A stretch of 64,000 bases of DNA from positions 186,001 to 250,000 of the forward strand of contig JBBCHM010000002.1 of NCBI GenBank assembly GCA_037200045.1. Reading direction: 5' to 3'. Positions 33,788 to 45,697 of the stretch are shown one piece after another. Made by a program: the position numbers and the translations under genes. Position 1 is the first letter of the stretch. Every line of letters starts with the position of its first letter. Origin of the DNA: Rhizomicrobium sp. GTDB lineage: Bacteria > Pseudomonadota > Alphaproteobacteria > Micropepsales > Micropepsaceae. Below the pieces are notes generated by a model, which was not told the DNA's origin, did no database searches, and saw only the letters and a program-made list of their open reading frames with translations.

Positions 33788-34717
33788 ATGGACCGTCTCG
33801 AAGCCATGACCATTCTGGTGACCGCCGTCGATGCGGGAAGCCTCTCGGCGGCGAGCCGTAAGCTGAGGATTCCGTTGGCCACGGTCAGCCGACGCGTGGC
33901 CGAGCTGGAGGCGCATCTGAACATCCGGCTGTTCCACCGGGGTCATCGCAAGGTGGTCCTGACCGACGCCGGGCAGAGCTATGTCGCGTCGTGCCGCCAG
34001 ATCCTGGAGGAAATCGCGGAGGCCGAACGCACGGCCTCCGGCGAGTACCGCGCGCCCCAGGGCGAATTGATCATCACCGCGCCCGCCGTGATGGGGCGCA
34101 GCCATGTCCTGCCGGTCGTCGAGGAATTCCTGCGGGCGTTTCCGGATATCCAGATCCGGCTGCAACTCACGGACCGGCACGTGAACTTCGTCGAAGAGCA
34201 TGTCGACCTCGCCGTCCGCATCGGCGCGCTGGCCGACAGCAGCAGCCTGATTGCCGCGCGCGTGGGGCTGATCCGTGTCACCCTGTGCGCCAGCCCGGCC
34301 TATCTGGAGCGGCGGGGCACGCCGAAGAAACCAACGGATCTCGCAAAGCATGACTGCGTGGTTCACGAGGGTCATCCGACGGCGCGCCACTGGCAGTTCT
34401 TCGGCGCCGGCCCGCCGCAGACCATCGCGGTCGCATCCCGCCTTTCGGTGAACCTGGGGGAAGCCGCCGTCGCCGCCGCCGTGGACGGCATCGGGATCGC
34501 CCGTGTGCTCTCCTATCTGATCGATGACCTCGTGCGGAATGGCGCGCTGACGCCCGTGCTGGAAGCCTATGAGCCGGCCCCGCTGCCGGCCAGCGTTATC
34601 TATCCGAGCCAGCGCCAGGTGCCGCTGAAGCTGCGCGTATTCCTGGACTTCGCCATCCCGCGGCTGAGGGAGCGGCTGGGCTACAGGAACGCGCGCGACG
34701 GCCGCCCACGGAGCTGA
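33788..34717 (+). CDS. LysR family transcriptional regulator
   Basis: A 309-residue LysR protein of the AaeR/DsdC-like 'MDRLEAM' group. N-terminal HTH: MTILVTAVDAGSLSAASRKL, IPLATVSRRVAELEAHLN (about 7-45). The effector domain has GELIITAPAVMGRSHVLPVV, HVDLAVRIGALADSSSL and AVDGIGIARVLSYL. Such regulators often control nearby dehydrogenase genes. Two copies of one palindrome near its start and in front of the quinone oxidoreductase gene suggest it governs the thioesterase-oxidoreductase-hydratase cluster. It precedes the phosphonate genes by 108 bases, so it might also affect them. Confidence 0.9.
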   Translation: MDRLEAMTILVTAVDAGSLSAASRKLRIPLATVSRRVAELEAHLNIRLFHRGHRKVVLTDAGQSYVASCRQILEEIAEAERTASGEYRAPQGELIITAPAVMGRSHVLPVVEEFLRAFPDIQIRLQLTDRHVNFVEEHVDLAVRIGALADSSSLIAARVGLIRVTLCASPAYLERRGTPKKPTDLAKHDCVVHEGHPTARHWQFFGAGPPQTIAVASRLSVNLGEAAVAAAVDGIGIARVLSYLIDDLVRNGALTPVLEAYEPAPLPASVIYPSQRQVPLKLRVFLDFAIPRLRERLGYRNARDGRPRS

Positions 34718-34825
34718 CTGCATCCGACCGATGCGGTGCTGCGGCGGACGCGGAGGCGGCCGAGGCGTCGGCGTAATCAGGGTCGCGATCCGTGGGCCGA
34801 AGCTTAGCTGTCATGAGCCCGTAGT

Positions 34826-36190
34826 ATGGGAGAAGCCGACGCGGTTCAGGATGTTGCAGTGGATAGTCGTTTTCAGCGGGCGCTGTCGAAAAGCAATCCC
34901 GTCATTTTCACCACCGTCGCCGGCCTGGCGGGGTTCTCCGCCTATTTTGCGATGTATGCCTTCCGCAAGCCGTTCACGGCGGCGACATATGACCATGTGC
35001 CCGGCTGGCATTTCGCGCTCGATTACAAGATCGCCCTGATCGTCGCCCAGGTGGCCGGCTACGCCCTCTCCAAATTCATCGGCGTAAAGGTGATTTCGGA
35101 GATCGAGCCGCGCCGTCGCGCCCCGGCCATCATCGGGCTGATCGGCGTCTCATGGCTGGCGCTGGTGGCCTTCGCCCTCATCCCCGCCCCGTGGAATGTG
35201 ATCACCCTCTTCGTCAACGGCCTGCCGCTCGGGATGATCTGGGGGCTGGTGTTCGGCTTCATGGAGGGACGTCGTGTATCCGAGGTCCTGGCCTCGATGA
35301 TGTGCGCCAGTTTCATTCTGTCGTCCGGCGTGGTGAAGTCCGTGGGCGTCTGGCTGATCCAGGCCTGGCATGTGGATCAGTTCTGGATGCCGGCGGCGAC
35401 CGGCGCATTGTTCATGCCGCTGCTGCTCATTTCGGTCTGGGTGCTCAGCCAATTGCCGCCGCCGGGCGCCCGCGACGAGGCCGAGCGGGCCAAACGCCTG
35501 CCGATGAACGGCGCCGAGCGCGCCGAGTTTCTGAGAGCCTATGGGCCGGGCCTGATCGCCATCGTGTTCGCCTATATCCTTCTCACCGCCTTCCGCGATT
35601 TTCGCGACAACTTCGCCGCCGAAATCTGGACCGCCCTGGGATATGGCGGCGAGGCGGCGATATTCTCCGCCAGCGAACTGCCGGTGGCGATCATTGCCCT
35701 GATCGGGATGGCGGCGGTGATCGTGGTCCGCGACAACCGGCGGGCCCTGATGGTCATCCATGCGATGGTGGGGGGCGGGTTTGCGCTGCTGGGTCTCTCC
35801 ACCCTGGCGTTCCAAATGCATTTGATCTCGCCTCTGGCGTGGATGATCCTGGCCGGATCGGGCCTCTACATCGCCTACAATCCGATCAACGCCGTGCTGT
35901 TCGACCGGCTGGTGGCGGCCAGCGGACGGGTCGCGAATGCCGGCTTCCTGATTTATGTGGCGGACTCGTCCGGTTACATGGGCAGCGTGGCGCTCTTGCT
36001 GTGGCGCAATTTCGGCCAGGCCTCGCTGAACTGGCTGCAATTCTTCACGATGGGCGCCTATGTCACCGGGATCTGCGGTGCCGTCGCGACCCTTGTGGCG
36101 GCCATCTACTTCTACCGCCGCTCCCTGGACCAGAGCATCGGCGCGGGCGGCGTGGCCGCACCCCTGCCCGCCGTGTCGCTCTCCCGGTAG
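34826..36190 (+). CDS. DUF5690 family MFS-like transporter
   Basis: A 454-residue protein with about 11-12 TM helices and the DUF5690/MFS-like pattern FSAYFAMYAFRKPFTAATYD (about residues 38-57), ALSKFIGVKVISEIEPRRR, and GLVFGFMEGRRVSEVLASM. A central RDFRDNFAAEIW and a late YNPINAVLFDRLVAASG follow. It is directly upstream of the TmpA/TmpB-like genes on the same strand (22-base gap), so uptake of a phosphonate or betaine-type substrate is a fair inference. ATG at 34826 lacks a strong ribosome binding site; starts a few codons downstream are possible. Confidence 0.7.
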   Translation: MGEADAVQDVAVDSRFQRALSKSNPVIFTTVAGLAGFSAYFAMYAFRKPFTAATYDHVPGWHFALDYKIALIVAQVAGYALSKFIGVKVISEIEPRRRAPAIIGLIGVSWLALVAFALIPAPWNVITLFVNGLPLGMIWGLVFGFMEGRRVSEVLASMMCASFILSSGVVKSVGVWLIQAWHVDQFWMPAATGALFMPLLLISVWVLSQLPPPGARDEAERAKRLPMNGAERAEFLRAYGPGLIAIVFAYILLTAFRDFRDNFAAEIWTALGYGGEAAIFSASELPVAIIALIGMAAVIVVRDNRRALMVIHAMVGGGFALLGLSTLAFQMHLISPLAWMILAGSGLYIAYNPINAVLFDRLVAASGRVANAGFLIYVADSSGYMGSVALLLWRNFGQASLNWLQFFTMGAYVTGICGAVATLVAAIYFYRRSLDQSIGAGGVAAPLPAVSLSR

Positions 36191-36212
36191 CGCCTGAGCA
36201 AAGGACGACCAC

Positions 36213-37367
36213 TTGCCGGACCACACCCTCTCCTCAGCCCCCCGCCTGCTGGACGGCGGCTCCGCCCTGGAGATTATCCTGAAGGGAGAGCCGCGGCGCT
36301 TCCACGCCATCTGGCTCCGCGACAACGCCCAGGATGCCGCGACCCGCAGCCCGACCAATGGACAACGCCTGGTGACGCTTCTGGACATTCCACGCGAGAC
36401 GCACATCGCGGAGGCGGCCTGGGCCGAGGGCCGGCTGCGCCTGAGGTTCGCCCCGGAAGACAAGGTGGCGGCGTTCGAGCCGGACTGGCTGCTCGCCCAG
36501 GCTTACGACAAGCCCGCGCCGAACGCCGCCGGCTGGACCGGCCCTCACATCGCCGGCTGGGACGCCAGCCTGGCTGATGGCATGCCGCTGGAAGACTACG
36601 GCAATGTCCGCGCCGACGCGGCCGCGAGGCTGCGTTGGCTGAAAGCTATCCGGCGCTATGGCTTCGCGCGTTTGACCGGCGCGCCGACGACGCCCGGCGT
36701 CCCGTTCGATATCGTCAGACTGTTCGGCTATGTGCGGGAGACCAATTACGGCCGTCTGTTCGACGTTCGGGTCGAGGTCAGTCCCAACAATCTCGCCTAC
36801 ACCAATCTCGGTCTTCAGGCCCACACCGACAATCCCTATCGTGATCCGGCGCCCGGTCTGCAAATCCTGGCCTGTCTTGAAAACACCGTCGAGGGTGGCG
36901 ACTCCATCGTCGTCGACGGCTTCGCGGTGGCGGAGCGGCTGAAGGCGCAGTCGCCGCGCGGCTTCGACCTGCTCACCAGATATTGCGCCCGCTTCGAATA
37001 TTCGGGCGCGAAGGGCGTCCGGCTGCGATCCAAACGACCGATCATCGAACTCGGGCCGGACGGCGAACTGATCGCCGTTCGCTTCAACAACCGTTCCGCG
37101 GCACCCTTCACCGACATCCCTTATGACGACATGGCGGATTACTACGTCGCTTACCGGCGCATGGCGGAACTGATCGAAGACCCGGCCTTGGCGGTGCGCT
37201 TCAAATTGGCGCCGGGCGATCTCTTCATCGTCGACAATTTGCGCGTACTGCATGCGCGCAGCGCCATCACCAGCAGCGGCGAGCGCTGGCTGCAAGGATG
37301 CTATGCGGACAGCGATGGCCTGCTGTCGACCATCGCCGCGCTGGAGGAGGAGGGAGCCAGCCCATGA
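36213..37367 (+). CDS. tmpA: TauD-type 2-oxoglutarate dioxygenase, TmpA-like (2-trimethylaminoethylphosphonate hydroxylase)
   Basis: Fe(II)/2-oxoglutarate dioxygenase of 384 residues in the gamma-butyrobetaine-hydroxylase-like group. The facial triad is visible: H-x-D in LQAHTDNPYRDP (about residues 207-209) and the distal His in VLHARSAI (about 346); GERWLQGCYAD supplies the 2OG Arg. The N-terminal domain has WLRDNAQDAATRSPTNGQRL, lacking the Cys ligands of the zinc ribbon in true butyrobetaine hydroxylases. The partner HD gene overlaps by ATGA, the TmpA/TmpB arrangement known from Leisingera. The start is TTG at 36213 after AAAGGACG. Confidence 0.78.
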   Translation: MPDHTLSSAPRLLDGGSALEIILKGEPRRFHAIWLRDNAQDAATRSPTNGQRLVTLLDIPRETHIAEAAWAEGRLRLRFAPEDKVAAFEPDWLLAQAYDKPAPNAAGWTGPHIAGWDASLADGMPLEDYGNVRADAAARLRWLKAIRRYGFARLTGAPTTPGVPFDIVRLFGYVRETNYGRLFDVRVEVSPNNLAYTNLGLQAHTDNPYRDPAPGLQILACLENTVEGGDSIVVDGFAVAERLKAQSPRGFDLLTRYCARFEYSGAKGVRLRSKRPIIELGPDGELIAVRFNNRSAAPFTDIPYDDMADYYVAYRRMAELIEDPALAVRFKLAPGDLFIVDNLRVLHARSAITSSGERWLQGCYADSDGLLSTIAALEEEGASP

Positions 37368-37930
37368 CCAGCCCGGACAGCACGGACATCATCGACCGGA
37401 TCGCCGATATTTTCGAGCGGCGCGGCGCGGAAGCCTATCTCGGCGAAAGGGTCACCATGGCCGAACACATGCTGCAGACCGCCACCCTGGCGCAAGCCGA
37501 AGGCGCGTCCGACGCTCTGATCGCCGCCGCGCTTCTGCACGACATCGGGCACTTCACCGGCGAATTCGGCGCGTACTCCCACGACGACACCATGGACAGG
37601 CTCCACGAAGCGGCGGGCGCGAAGGTTTTGGACGGCTATTTCCCGACCGCCGTCACCGAGGTCGTCCGTCTGCATGTCGCCGCCAAGCGCTATCTCTGCG
37701 CCACGGACCAAACCTATTACGACAAGCTCTCCGAGCCGTCGAAGCACAGCCTGTCGCTCCAGGGCGGGCCCATGAGCGCCGCCGAGGTCGCTGCGTTCCG
37801 CCGTCTGGAACACCACGAAGACGCGGTGCGCCTGAGGCGTTGGGACGATGGCGGCAAGATGACCGGCCGGCGAACCATGACGTTCGAAGAGTTTCGGCCG
37901 CTGCTGCAACGCGTCGTCCGTGCAGGCTAG
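37364..37930 (+). CDS. tmpB: HD-domain mixed-valent diiron oxygenase, TmpB/PhnZ-like
   Basis: A 188-residue HD-family protein expected to cleave the C-P bond of (1-hydroxy-2-trimethylaminoethyl)phosphonate to glycine betaine and phosphate. Residues seen: Y and E of AYLGERV (about 24-28, the Tyr/Glu of PhnZ-type enzymes), His in MAEHML, HD in LLHDIGHF (about 62-63), YSHDD and HEAAG, and VRLHVAAKRYL. The last Asp ligand is not assigned. Length matches PhnZ-type enzymes. ATG at 37364 overlaps the tmpA-like stop by four bases, with GGAGGAGGGAG upstream. A generic HD phosphohydrolase is the alternative. Confidence 0.75.
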   Translation: MTSPDSTDIIDRIADIFERRGAEAYLGERVTMAEHMLQTATLAQAEGASDALIAAALLHDIGHFTGEFGAYSHDDTMDRLHEAAGAKVLDGYFPTAVTEVVRLHVAAKRYLCATDQTYYDKLSEPSKHSLSLQGGPMSAAEVAAFRRLEHHEDAVRLRRWDDGGKMTGRRTMTFEEFRPLLQRVVRAG

Positions 37931-37984
37931 CCAAGTCCGCTAATGTTCGAAAGCTGCGGAACGTCCTGCCCAGTGTCCGTTCGA

Positions 37985-38300
37985 CATGGCCGCCCAGGAC
38001 TCGCTTCAACCACCCGGCCGATTGAGGGCGCCTCAACGCCGATCAGGAGAGCCTGCCCCGCCCTGTATTCGAGCTTGTTGTCGCCGAGCACCGACCACTT
38101 GGCGCCTGCGCCACGATGCACACCGCCGGCCTGGAGATCATGTGGCGCGGCGGCTTCGGATGATCCAATCGCACGATGGCCAACCCGTCGATGGCCATCA
38201 CGAACGGGCTCTCTCCGAGCCGGCTATCCGTATAGCGCAGGAGCGCTTGCGCCAATTGATCGGCACGTCCGACCCTTCCGTTCGCGTTGAAACCGCCAAT
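37985..38300 (-). pseudogene. frameshifted, truncated AraC_N-type regulator remnant
   Basis: Two overlapping minus frames together give an AraC N-terminal domain. The first reads LAQALLRYTDSRLGESPF, DHPKPPRHMISRPAVCIVAQ; the second continues GAKWSVLGDNKLEYRAGQAL, VEAPSIGRVVEASPGRP. One missing base near 38106 joins them. After VVEASP the similarity ends and no C-terminal HTH follows, so at least half of the roughly 300-residue regulator is lost. The 5' end is uncertain. A stub of an SDR gene lies divergently upstream, the usual AraC_N partner. Confidence 0.65.
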
Positions 38301-38429
38301 GAGAATGCCGCGAAGCAGGAATAGGCAAGAAATGGGCGCGTTCCGGCATTCCGCTTTGTGGCCTTCGGCTACCACAATCGATCAACGCAATCGGCTCGGG
38401 AACGCCGGTTCCTAACGGAAAAAGTAATT

Positions 38430-38504
38430 ATGTCAGATGGCAAAATCGCGATCGTCACCGGCGGCAGCCGGGGGATCGGCCGTCCCGGCGGCATGCAGAT
38501 CTGA
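38430..38504 (+). pseudogene. 5' stub of an SDR gene
   Basis: ATG at 38430 opens MSDGKIAIVTGGSRGIGRPG and stops after 24 codons. These residues are a complete Rossmann start (TGGSRGIGR) of a short-chain dehydrogenase, cut off by deletion. It begins divergently from the AraC_N remnant, and its stop lies ten bases before the intact SDR gene, so deletion may have moved that gene under this promoter. Confidence 0.6.
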
Positions 38505-38513
38505 GGAAGCGCA

Positions 38514-39440
38514 ATGTCGAAAGCGGACTTGAGAAATCCCTCAGCTCGCAAGGCATACATCATCACCGGGCCGACCTCGGGCGCCGGGCGCGAGACCGCT
38601 CTTAGAATGGCCGGGCACGGCACGCTTGTGCTGGTGGGCCGCAGTAGCGGCAAGCTCGATGACGTGAAGACGCAGATCGAGCGATGGGGCGGGCACGCGG
38701 TGCCGGTTTTGTGCGATATGTCAGATCTGGCGAGCGTACGCCGCGCCGCCGCGCAAATCATCGCGCTCGATCTGCGGATCGTCGGGCTGCTCAACAACGC
38801 GGGCGTCCAAAGCCCGCGGGTCGCGAAGAACGCAGCCGGTTGGGACATGACGTTCGCGACGAACCACCTCGGGCCGTTCGCGCTGACAGAGGCGCTCGTG
38901 CCGCACCTGAAAGATGGTGCGAATGTCCTTTTCGTCGGCTCGGCCACCGAAGATCCCGAGCGCGGACCCGCCAAGCGGGCCGGTTTTCGCGGCGGCCGCT
39001 ACATCTCCGCCGAGGCGAGCGCGCGCGGCGAATGGCAACCCGGCGGCGCCAAGCCTGCGGGCTTCGACGCCTATGCCACGTCCAAGCAGTGCAACATCGC
39101 CACGGCCATGGTGCTCGCGCGCGAAAATCCGCGGCTGCATGTCAACGCCATCGAGCCGGGCATCATGTTCAACACCGGCCTTCACGGCAACGCGAACATC
39201 TTCTTCTTCCTAGCGTATTATATCGCCCCGCTGCTGGCGCCGTTCATGAAGGTTTTAAGCACGCCAAAGCGAGCCGCGCGCGTGTTCATCAATATCCTGA
39301 TCGATACATCCGGCCAAACCGGCGTCTACTACGACGAAAGCGGCCATCCCATGCAAGGCTCCGAGCTTTTGCGCGATCCAAAATTCCAGGACCGCGTCGT
39401 CGCCGAGACACGCGCATTGCTGTCGACGGTCCCAAGCTAA
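38514..39440 (+). CDS. SDR family oxidoreductase
   Basis: A 308-residue short-chain dehydrogenase of the retinol-dehydrogenase-like group: ITGPTSGAGRETALRMA (GxxxGxG at about residues 19-25), LLNNAGVQSPR, WDMTFATNHLGPFALTEAL and the Ser of LFVGSATEDP. The catalytic YATSK (about 182-186) follows. The substrate is unknown. ATG at 38514 has GAGGAAG upstream. It follows a 24-codon stub of another SDR and is convergent with guaA. Confidence 0.88.
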   Translation: MSKADLRNPSARKAYIITGPTSGAGRETALRMAGHGTLVLVGRSSGKLDDVKTQIERWGGHAVPVLCDMSDLASVRRAAAQIIALDLRIVGLLNNAGVQSPRVAKNAAGWDMTFATNHLGPFALTEALVPHLKDGANVLFVGSATEDPERGPAKRAGFRGGRYISAEASARGEWQPGGAKPAGFDAYATSKQCNIATAMVLARENPRLHVNAIEPGIMFNTGLHGNANIFFFLAYYIAPLLAPFMKVLSTPKRAARVFINILIDTSGQTGVYYDESGHPMQGSELLRDPKFQDRVVAETRALLSTVPS

Positions 39441-39441
39441 C

Positions 39442-39464
39442 GCCGATCTGCTGCCAAGATCGGC
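39442..39464 (+). terminator. hairpin between SDR gene and guaA
   Basis: GCCGATCT (39442-39449) pairs with AGATCGGC (39457-39464) around a 7-base loop, directly after the SDR stop and before the convergent guaA stop. There is no T-run, so it is at best a weak or rho-assisted terminator for both convergent genes. Confidence 0.4.
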
Positions 39465-39556
39465 CCAAGGATATTTCAAGGACTACGAAGCCGACCAATT
39501 GATTCCACTTTGCAATCCTGTCCGCGCCTGTCCCCCAACCCACGCTTTTTTCACCC

Positions 39557-41104
39557 CTACTCCCACTCGATCGTGCCCGGCGGTTTGCTCGTGATGTCGT
39601 AGACCACGCGGTTGATGCCGCGGACTTCGTTCACGATGCGGGTGCTCACCCGTGCCAGGAAGGAATGTTCGAACGGGTAGTAATCCGCCGTCATGCCGTC
39701 CGAACTCATCACCGCGCGCAAGGCGCAGACGTAATCGTAGGTGCGGCCGTCACCCATCACGCCGACCGTCTTGACCGGCAACAGCACCGCGAATGCCTGC
39801 CATATCTTGTCGTAGAGACCGGCCTTGCGTATCTCGTCGAGATAGACCGTGTCGGCCTTGCGCAGAATCTCGAGCTTCTCCTTCGTGATCTCGCCCGGCA
39901 GGCGGATCGCGAGGCCGGGACCGGGGAACGGATGGCGGCCGACGAAGCTTTCCGGCAGGCCGAGCTCGCGGCCGAGCGCGCGGACCTCGTCCTTGAAGAG
40001 CTCGCGCAAGGGCTCGACCAGCTTCATCTTCATGCGCGCGGGCAGACCGCCGACATTGTGGTGCGACTTGATCGTCACCGAGGGTCCGCCGGTCGCCGAG
40101 ACGCTCTCGATCACGTCGGGATAGAGCGTGCCCTGCGCCAGGAAATCCGCGCCGCCGACCTTGTGCGCCTCGGCGTCGAACACGTCGATGAAGGTGGCGC
40201 CGATGATCTTGCGCTTCTGTTCCGGGTCGCTGACGCCGGCGAGGCGGCCGAGGAACAAGTCCTGCGCCTCGGCGTGAACCAGCGGAATATTGTAATGGCC
40301 GCGGAACAGCGAGACGACCTCTTCGCTCTCGCCGGCGCGCATCAGGCCGGTGTCGACGAAGATGCAGGTGAGCTGGTCGCCGATCGCCTCGTGGATCAGC
40401 ACGGCGGCGACGGAGGAATCGACGCCACCGGAAAGACCGCAGATCACGCGGCTCTTGCCGACCTGTTTGCGGATCTTCGCGATCTCATGCTCGCGGAAGG
40501 CGCGCATGTTCCATTCCGGCTTGATGCCGGCGATGCCGAGCACGAAGTTGCTGTAGATCTGCGCGCCGCGCGGCGTGTGCACGACCTCGGGATGGAACTG
40601 GATGCCGTAGAGCCTGCGCGTCTCGTCGGCGATCACGGCGAAGGGCGAGTTCTCGCTCGTCGCGACGACCGAAAAGCCCGGCGGGATCGCGGTGATCTTG
40701 TCGCCATGGTTCATCCACACGGGCTCGCGGTGGCCGGCGCCGCCAAGGCCGGCGAGCAGCGGCGAGTCCGTCTCGATGAAGATGTCGGCGCGGCCGAATT
40801 CGCGGTGATGGCCGCCCTCGACCTTGCCGCCGAGCTGCTGCGCCATCGCCATCTCGCCATAACAGATGCCGAGCACCGGCACGCCCGCGTCGAACACGGC
40901 CTGGGGCGCGCGCGGCGCGCCCTCCTCCATCACCGAGGCCGGGCCGCCGGAAAGGATGATCGCCTGGGGCGGCGCGGCGGCGATCGCCTCCTCGGCCTTG
41001 TTGTAGGGGACAATCTCGCAATAGACGCCGGCCTCGCGCACGCGCCGCGCGATGAGCTGCGTCACCTGGGAGCCGAAATCGATGACCAGAACGGGAGCAC
41101 TCAT
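39557..41104 (-). CDS. guaA: GMP synthase (glutamine-hydrolysing)
   Basis: Converts XMP to GMP using glutamine and ATP. The 515-residue product has the GATase nucleophile Cys in [10 protein letters not shown] (about residue 79), and [10 protein letters not shown] for the His-Glu pair. The ATP-pyrophosphatase P-loop SGGVDSSV (about 221-228) and the C-terminal dimerisation domain ending [11 protein letters not shown] complete it. ATG at 41104. It lies 15 bases downstream of the RsmB-like gene on the same strand. guaB is about 2.4 kb away on the same strand but in a separate unit. Confidence 0.97.
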   Translation of the reverse strand: MSAPVLVIDFGSQVTQLIARRVREAGVYCEIVPYNKAEEAIAAAPPQAIILSGGPASVMEEGAPRAPQAVFDAGVPVLGICYGEMAMAQQLGGKVEGGHHREFGRADIFIETDSPLLAGLGGAGHREPVWMNHGDKITAIPPGFSVVATSENSPFAVIADETRRLYGIQFHPEVVHTPRGAQIYSNFVLGIAGIKPEWNMRAFREHEIAKIRKQVGKSRVICGLSGGVDSSVAAVLIHEAIGDQLTCIFVDTGLMRAGESEEVVSLFRGHYNIPLVHAEAQDLFLGRLAGVSDPEQKRKIIGATFIDVFDAEAHKVGGADFLAQGTLYPDVIESVSATGGPSVTIKSHHNVGGLPARMKMKLVEPLRELFKDEVRALGRELGLPESFVGRHPFPGPGLAIRLPGEITKEKLEILRKADTVYLDEIRKAGLYDKIWQAFAVLLPVKTVGVMGDGRTYDYVCALRAVMSSDGMTADYYPFEHSFLARVSTRIVNEVRGINRVVYDITSKPPGTIEWE

Positions 41105-41119
41105 GATCGGATTTAGGGT

Positions 41120-42412
41120 TCAGCCCTCTCCCTTGTCCAGCGCGCCTTTGGGCGCAGCGTTGTGGATAAGAATGGCGGCGTAGAAGCCGTCGGTGCCCGT
41201 GGTGTAGGGGGTAGCCCGGAAGTCCTCCGCCAGGCCGGGCGGCGGTTCGCCGGCCGTCTCGCGCGTCCAGATCGCCGCCGCCGAAACCGGCGCGAAGGCG
41301 GGGTGCCGCACGCGGAAGGCGGCGATGCGGTCCTGATTCTCGGACGGCAGGATCGAGCAGGTCGCGTAGATCAGCTGGCCGCCCGGCTTCACCAGGGCGG
41401 CGGCGCGGCCCAGCAATTCATCCTGAAGCGCGATTCTTTGCGCCAGCACTTTCGGCGTCAGCTTCCAGCGCAGTTCGGGCTGGCGGCGCCAGGTGCCCGA
41501 TCCGCTGCAGGGCGCATCGAGCAGGACGGCGTCGAACCTGCCCTCCAGCGGCGCGCGATCGTCCAGCAGATGGGTGCGGATGTTCTTGGCGCCGGCACGC
41601 GTCGCGCGGGCGGCAAGCTCCTGCAGCGCCGGCTGTCGGACGTCGCACGCGACGATCTCGCCCTGGTTCTTCATCGCGGCGGCGAGCGCCAGCGTCTTGC
41701 CGCCGGCGCCGGCCGCCAGATCGAGGATGCGCAGGCCCGGCCGCGCGCCGACCAGCAGCGCCGCGATCTGCGCCGCCTCGTCCTGGAATTCGAACGCCCC
41801 GCTCTCGAACATCGCGCCGCGGCCGAGGCTCGACGACGCTTCGCCCGATGCGATGCGGATGCCATGCGGCGCGAAGGGCGTGGGCGCCGCGGCGAAGCCC
41901 TGCGCGACAAGCGCGCTCAGCACCTCGCCGCGCTCCCGCCGCAGCGTGTTCACGCGCAGGTCGATCGGTGCGCGCGTCTGCAGGCCCGCCATCTCGCGCA
42001 GAACCCGGTCGCCGAAGGCGCGGGTCAATTCGGGTTCGAGGAATTGCGGAAACTCGCCTTCAGCATAGAGCGGCGGCTCGCCGCGCGGCGCCTTCAGCCG
42101 CTTGCGTTCGTCGTCCGTCAGGGATGCCGGGGCATAGGCCTCGCCGGTGAACAGCAGGTCGGGGTCGTCGCCCTGCTGCACGACGGACGCCAGCGCGAGC
42201 GCGCGCGGCGTCTCATCCTGCATCGTCCAGGCAAGCGAGAAGCGATGGCGCAGGATGGAAAACACCCGCTCCGCGACCGCCGCGCGGTCCTTCGATCCGG
42301 CATAACGTCGGGCGCGGAAATAGTCGCGGATCAGGCGATCCGCCGGCTGATCGGTCTTTTCAAGCGCAGTGAGGATGTCGATGGCAGCCTGGAGCCGCGC
42401 CGCGGCCTTCAT
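41120..42412 (-). CDS. RsmB/NOP family class I SAM-dependent RNA methyltransferase
   Basis: A 430-residue m5C RNA methyltransferase, probably acting on 16S rRNA C967 or a related site. The N-terminal NusB-like helices (LQAAIDILTALEKTDQPADRLIRDYF) precede the catalytic domain. That domain has the SAM motif LDLAAGAGGKTLALA, the two catalytic Cys in DAPCSGSG (PCSG) and YATCSILPSE (TCS), and QDELLGRAAALVKPGG. ATG at 42412 (MKAAARLQAA) is used; an open frame to 42748 has no family similarity. Divergent from the hydroxylase-like gene by 61 bases. Confidence 0.9.
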   Translation of the reverse strand: MKAAARLQAAIDILTALEKTDQPADRLIRDYFRARRYAGSKDRAAVAERVFSILRHRFSLAWTMQDETPRALALASVVQQGDDPDLLFTGEAYAPASLTDDERKRLKAPRGEPPLYAEGEFPQFLEPELTRAFGDRVLREMAGLQTRAPIDLRVNTLRRERGEVLSALVAQGFAAAPTPFAPHGIRIASGEASSSLGRGAMFESGAFEFQDEAAQIAALLVGARPGLRILDLAAGAGGKTLALAAAMKNQGEIVACDVRQPALQELAARATRAGAKNIRTHLLDDRAPLEGRFDAVLLDAPCSGSGTWRRQPELRWKLTPKVLAQRIALQDELLGRAAALVKPGGQLIYATCSILPSENQDRIAAFRVRHPAFAPVSAAAIWTRETAGEPPPGLAEDFRATPYTTGTDGFYAAILIHNAAPKGALDKGEG

Positions 42413-42473
42413 CGCTGTGCCGTCCCGGGACAAGTTAAAGAGATAGCAACCACGCTGGTGGCAAGAATACCCG

Positions 42474-44994
<2,521 letters not shown>

Positions 44995-45181
44995 TTAGCA
45001 GTGCGGCACCGATTCGGCAAGGTCCGGAAAAAAGGCTGGATTGCGGCAGTTTCTTAAAATTAACGTCACGAACGGCATGGAACTGTTCTGTAAAATGAGA
45101 GTTTCATGGGGCGGCGGGCATGGTATGCCCTTCGCCCTATCGAAGGGCTATTCCATCGAACGACATAGGAGACTCCCCCAA

Positions 45182-45670
45182 ATGCAGAACAAATTTCGCC
45201 TGATCATGGGTGCTGCCGCGATTGCCGCCGGCGCTCTTGCCTTTGCCGGCACCGCCGAAGCCGCCCCCCACGGCGTCAAGGTCGGCACGCTGACCTGCAA
45301 CGTCGCCAGCGGCTGGGGCTTCGTGTTCGGTTCCTCCAAGGACCTGCACTGCACCTTCCGCGGCAATCGCGACCATGGCGAGCACTACACCGGCTCGATC
45401 TCCAAGTTCGGCGTCGACATCGGCTACACCGAAGGCGGCGTGCTGGTCTGGGGCGTGTTCGCACCCTCGTCCGACATCCGCCCCGGCGCCCTTGAGGGCG
45501 ACTATGCCGGTGCCACCGCCTCCGCCACGGTCGGCGTCGGCCTCGGCGCCAATGTGCTGGTCGGCGGCCTCGACAAGTCGGTCGCCCTGCAGCCCGTCAG
45601 CGTCGAAGGCAACAAGGGCCTGAACGTCGCGGCCGGCATCGGCGCGATCTCGCTGCACTCCGCGCCGTAA
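45182..45670 (+). CDS. DUF992 domain exported protein
   Basis: A 162-residue secreted protein. A Sec signal peptide (RLIMGAAAIAAGALAFAGTAEA) ends in AEA-AP at about residue 24. The mature protein is DUF992: KVGTLTCNVASGWGFVFGSSKDLHCTF, HYTGSISKFGVDIGYTEGG, LVWGVFAPS, with two Cys likely paired. Function of the family is unknown. ATG at 45182 has AGGAGA upstream; a longer frame from 45041 would hide the signal peptide. It is followed by a clear terminator. Confidence 0.9.
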   Translation: MQNKFRLIMGAAAIAAGALAFAGTAEAAPHGVKVGTLTCNVASGWGFVFGSSKDLHCTFRGNRDHGEHYTGSISKFGVDIGYTEGGVLVWGVFAPSSDIRPGALEGDYAGATASATVGVGLGANVLVGGLDKSVALQPVSVEGNKGLNVAAGIGAISLHSAP

Positions 45671-45697
45671 TCGGCACGGTGAATTCGAAATGACGGA

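Noticed and set aside
39665..41116. Plus-strand frame of 483 codons across guaA
   Set aside because: Antisense shadow of guaA; no recognisable domain.
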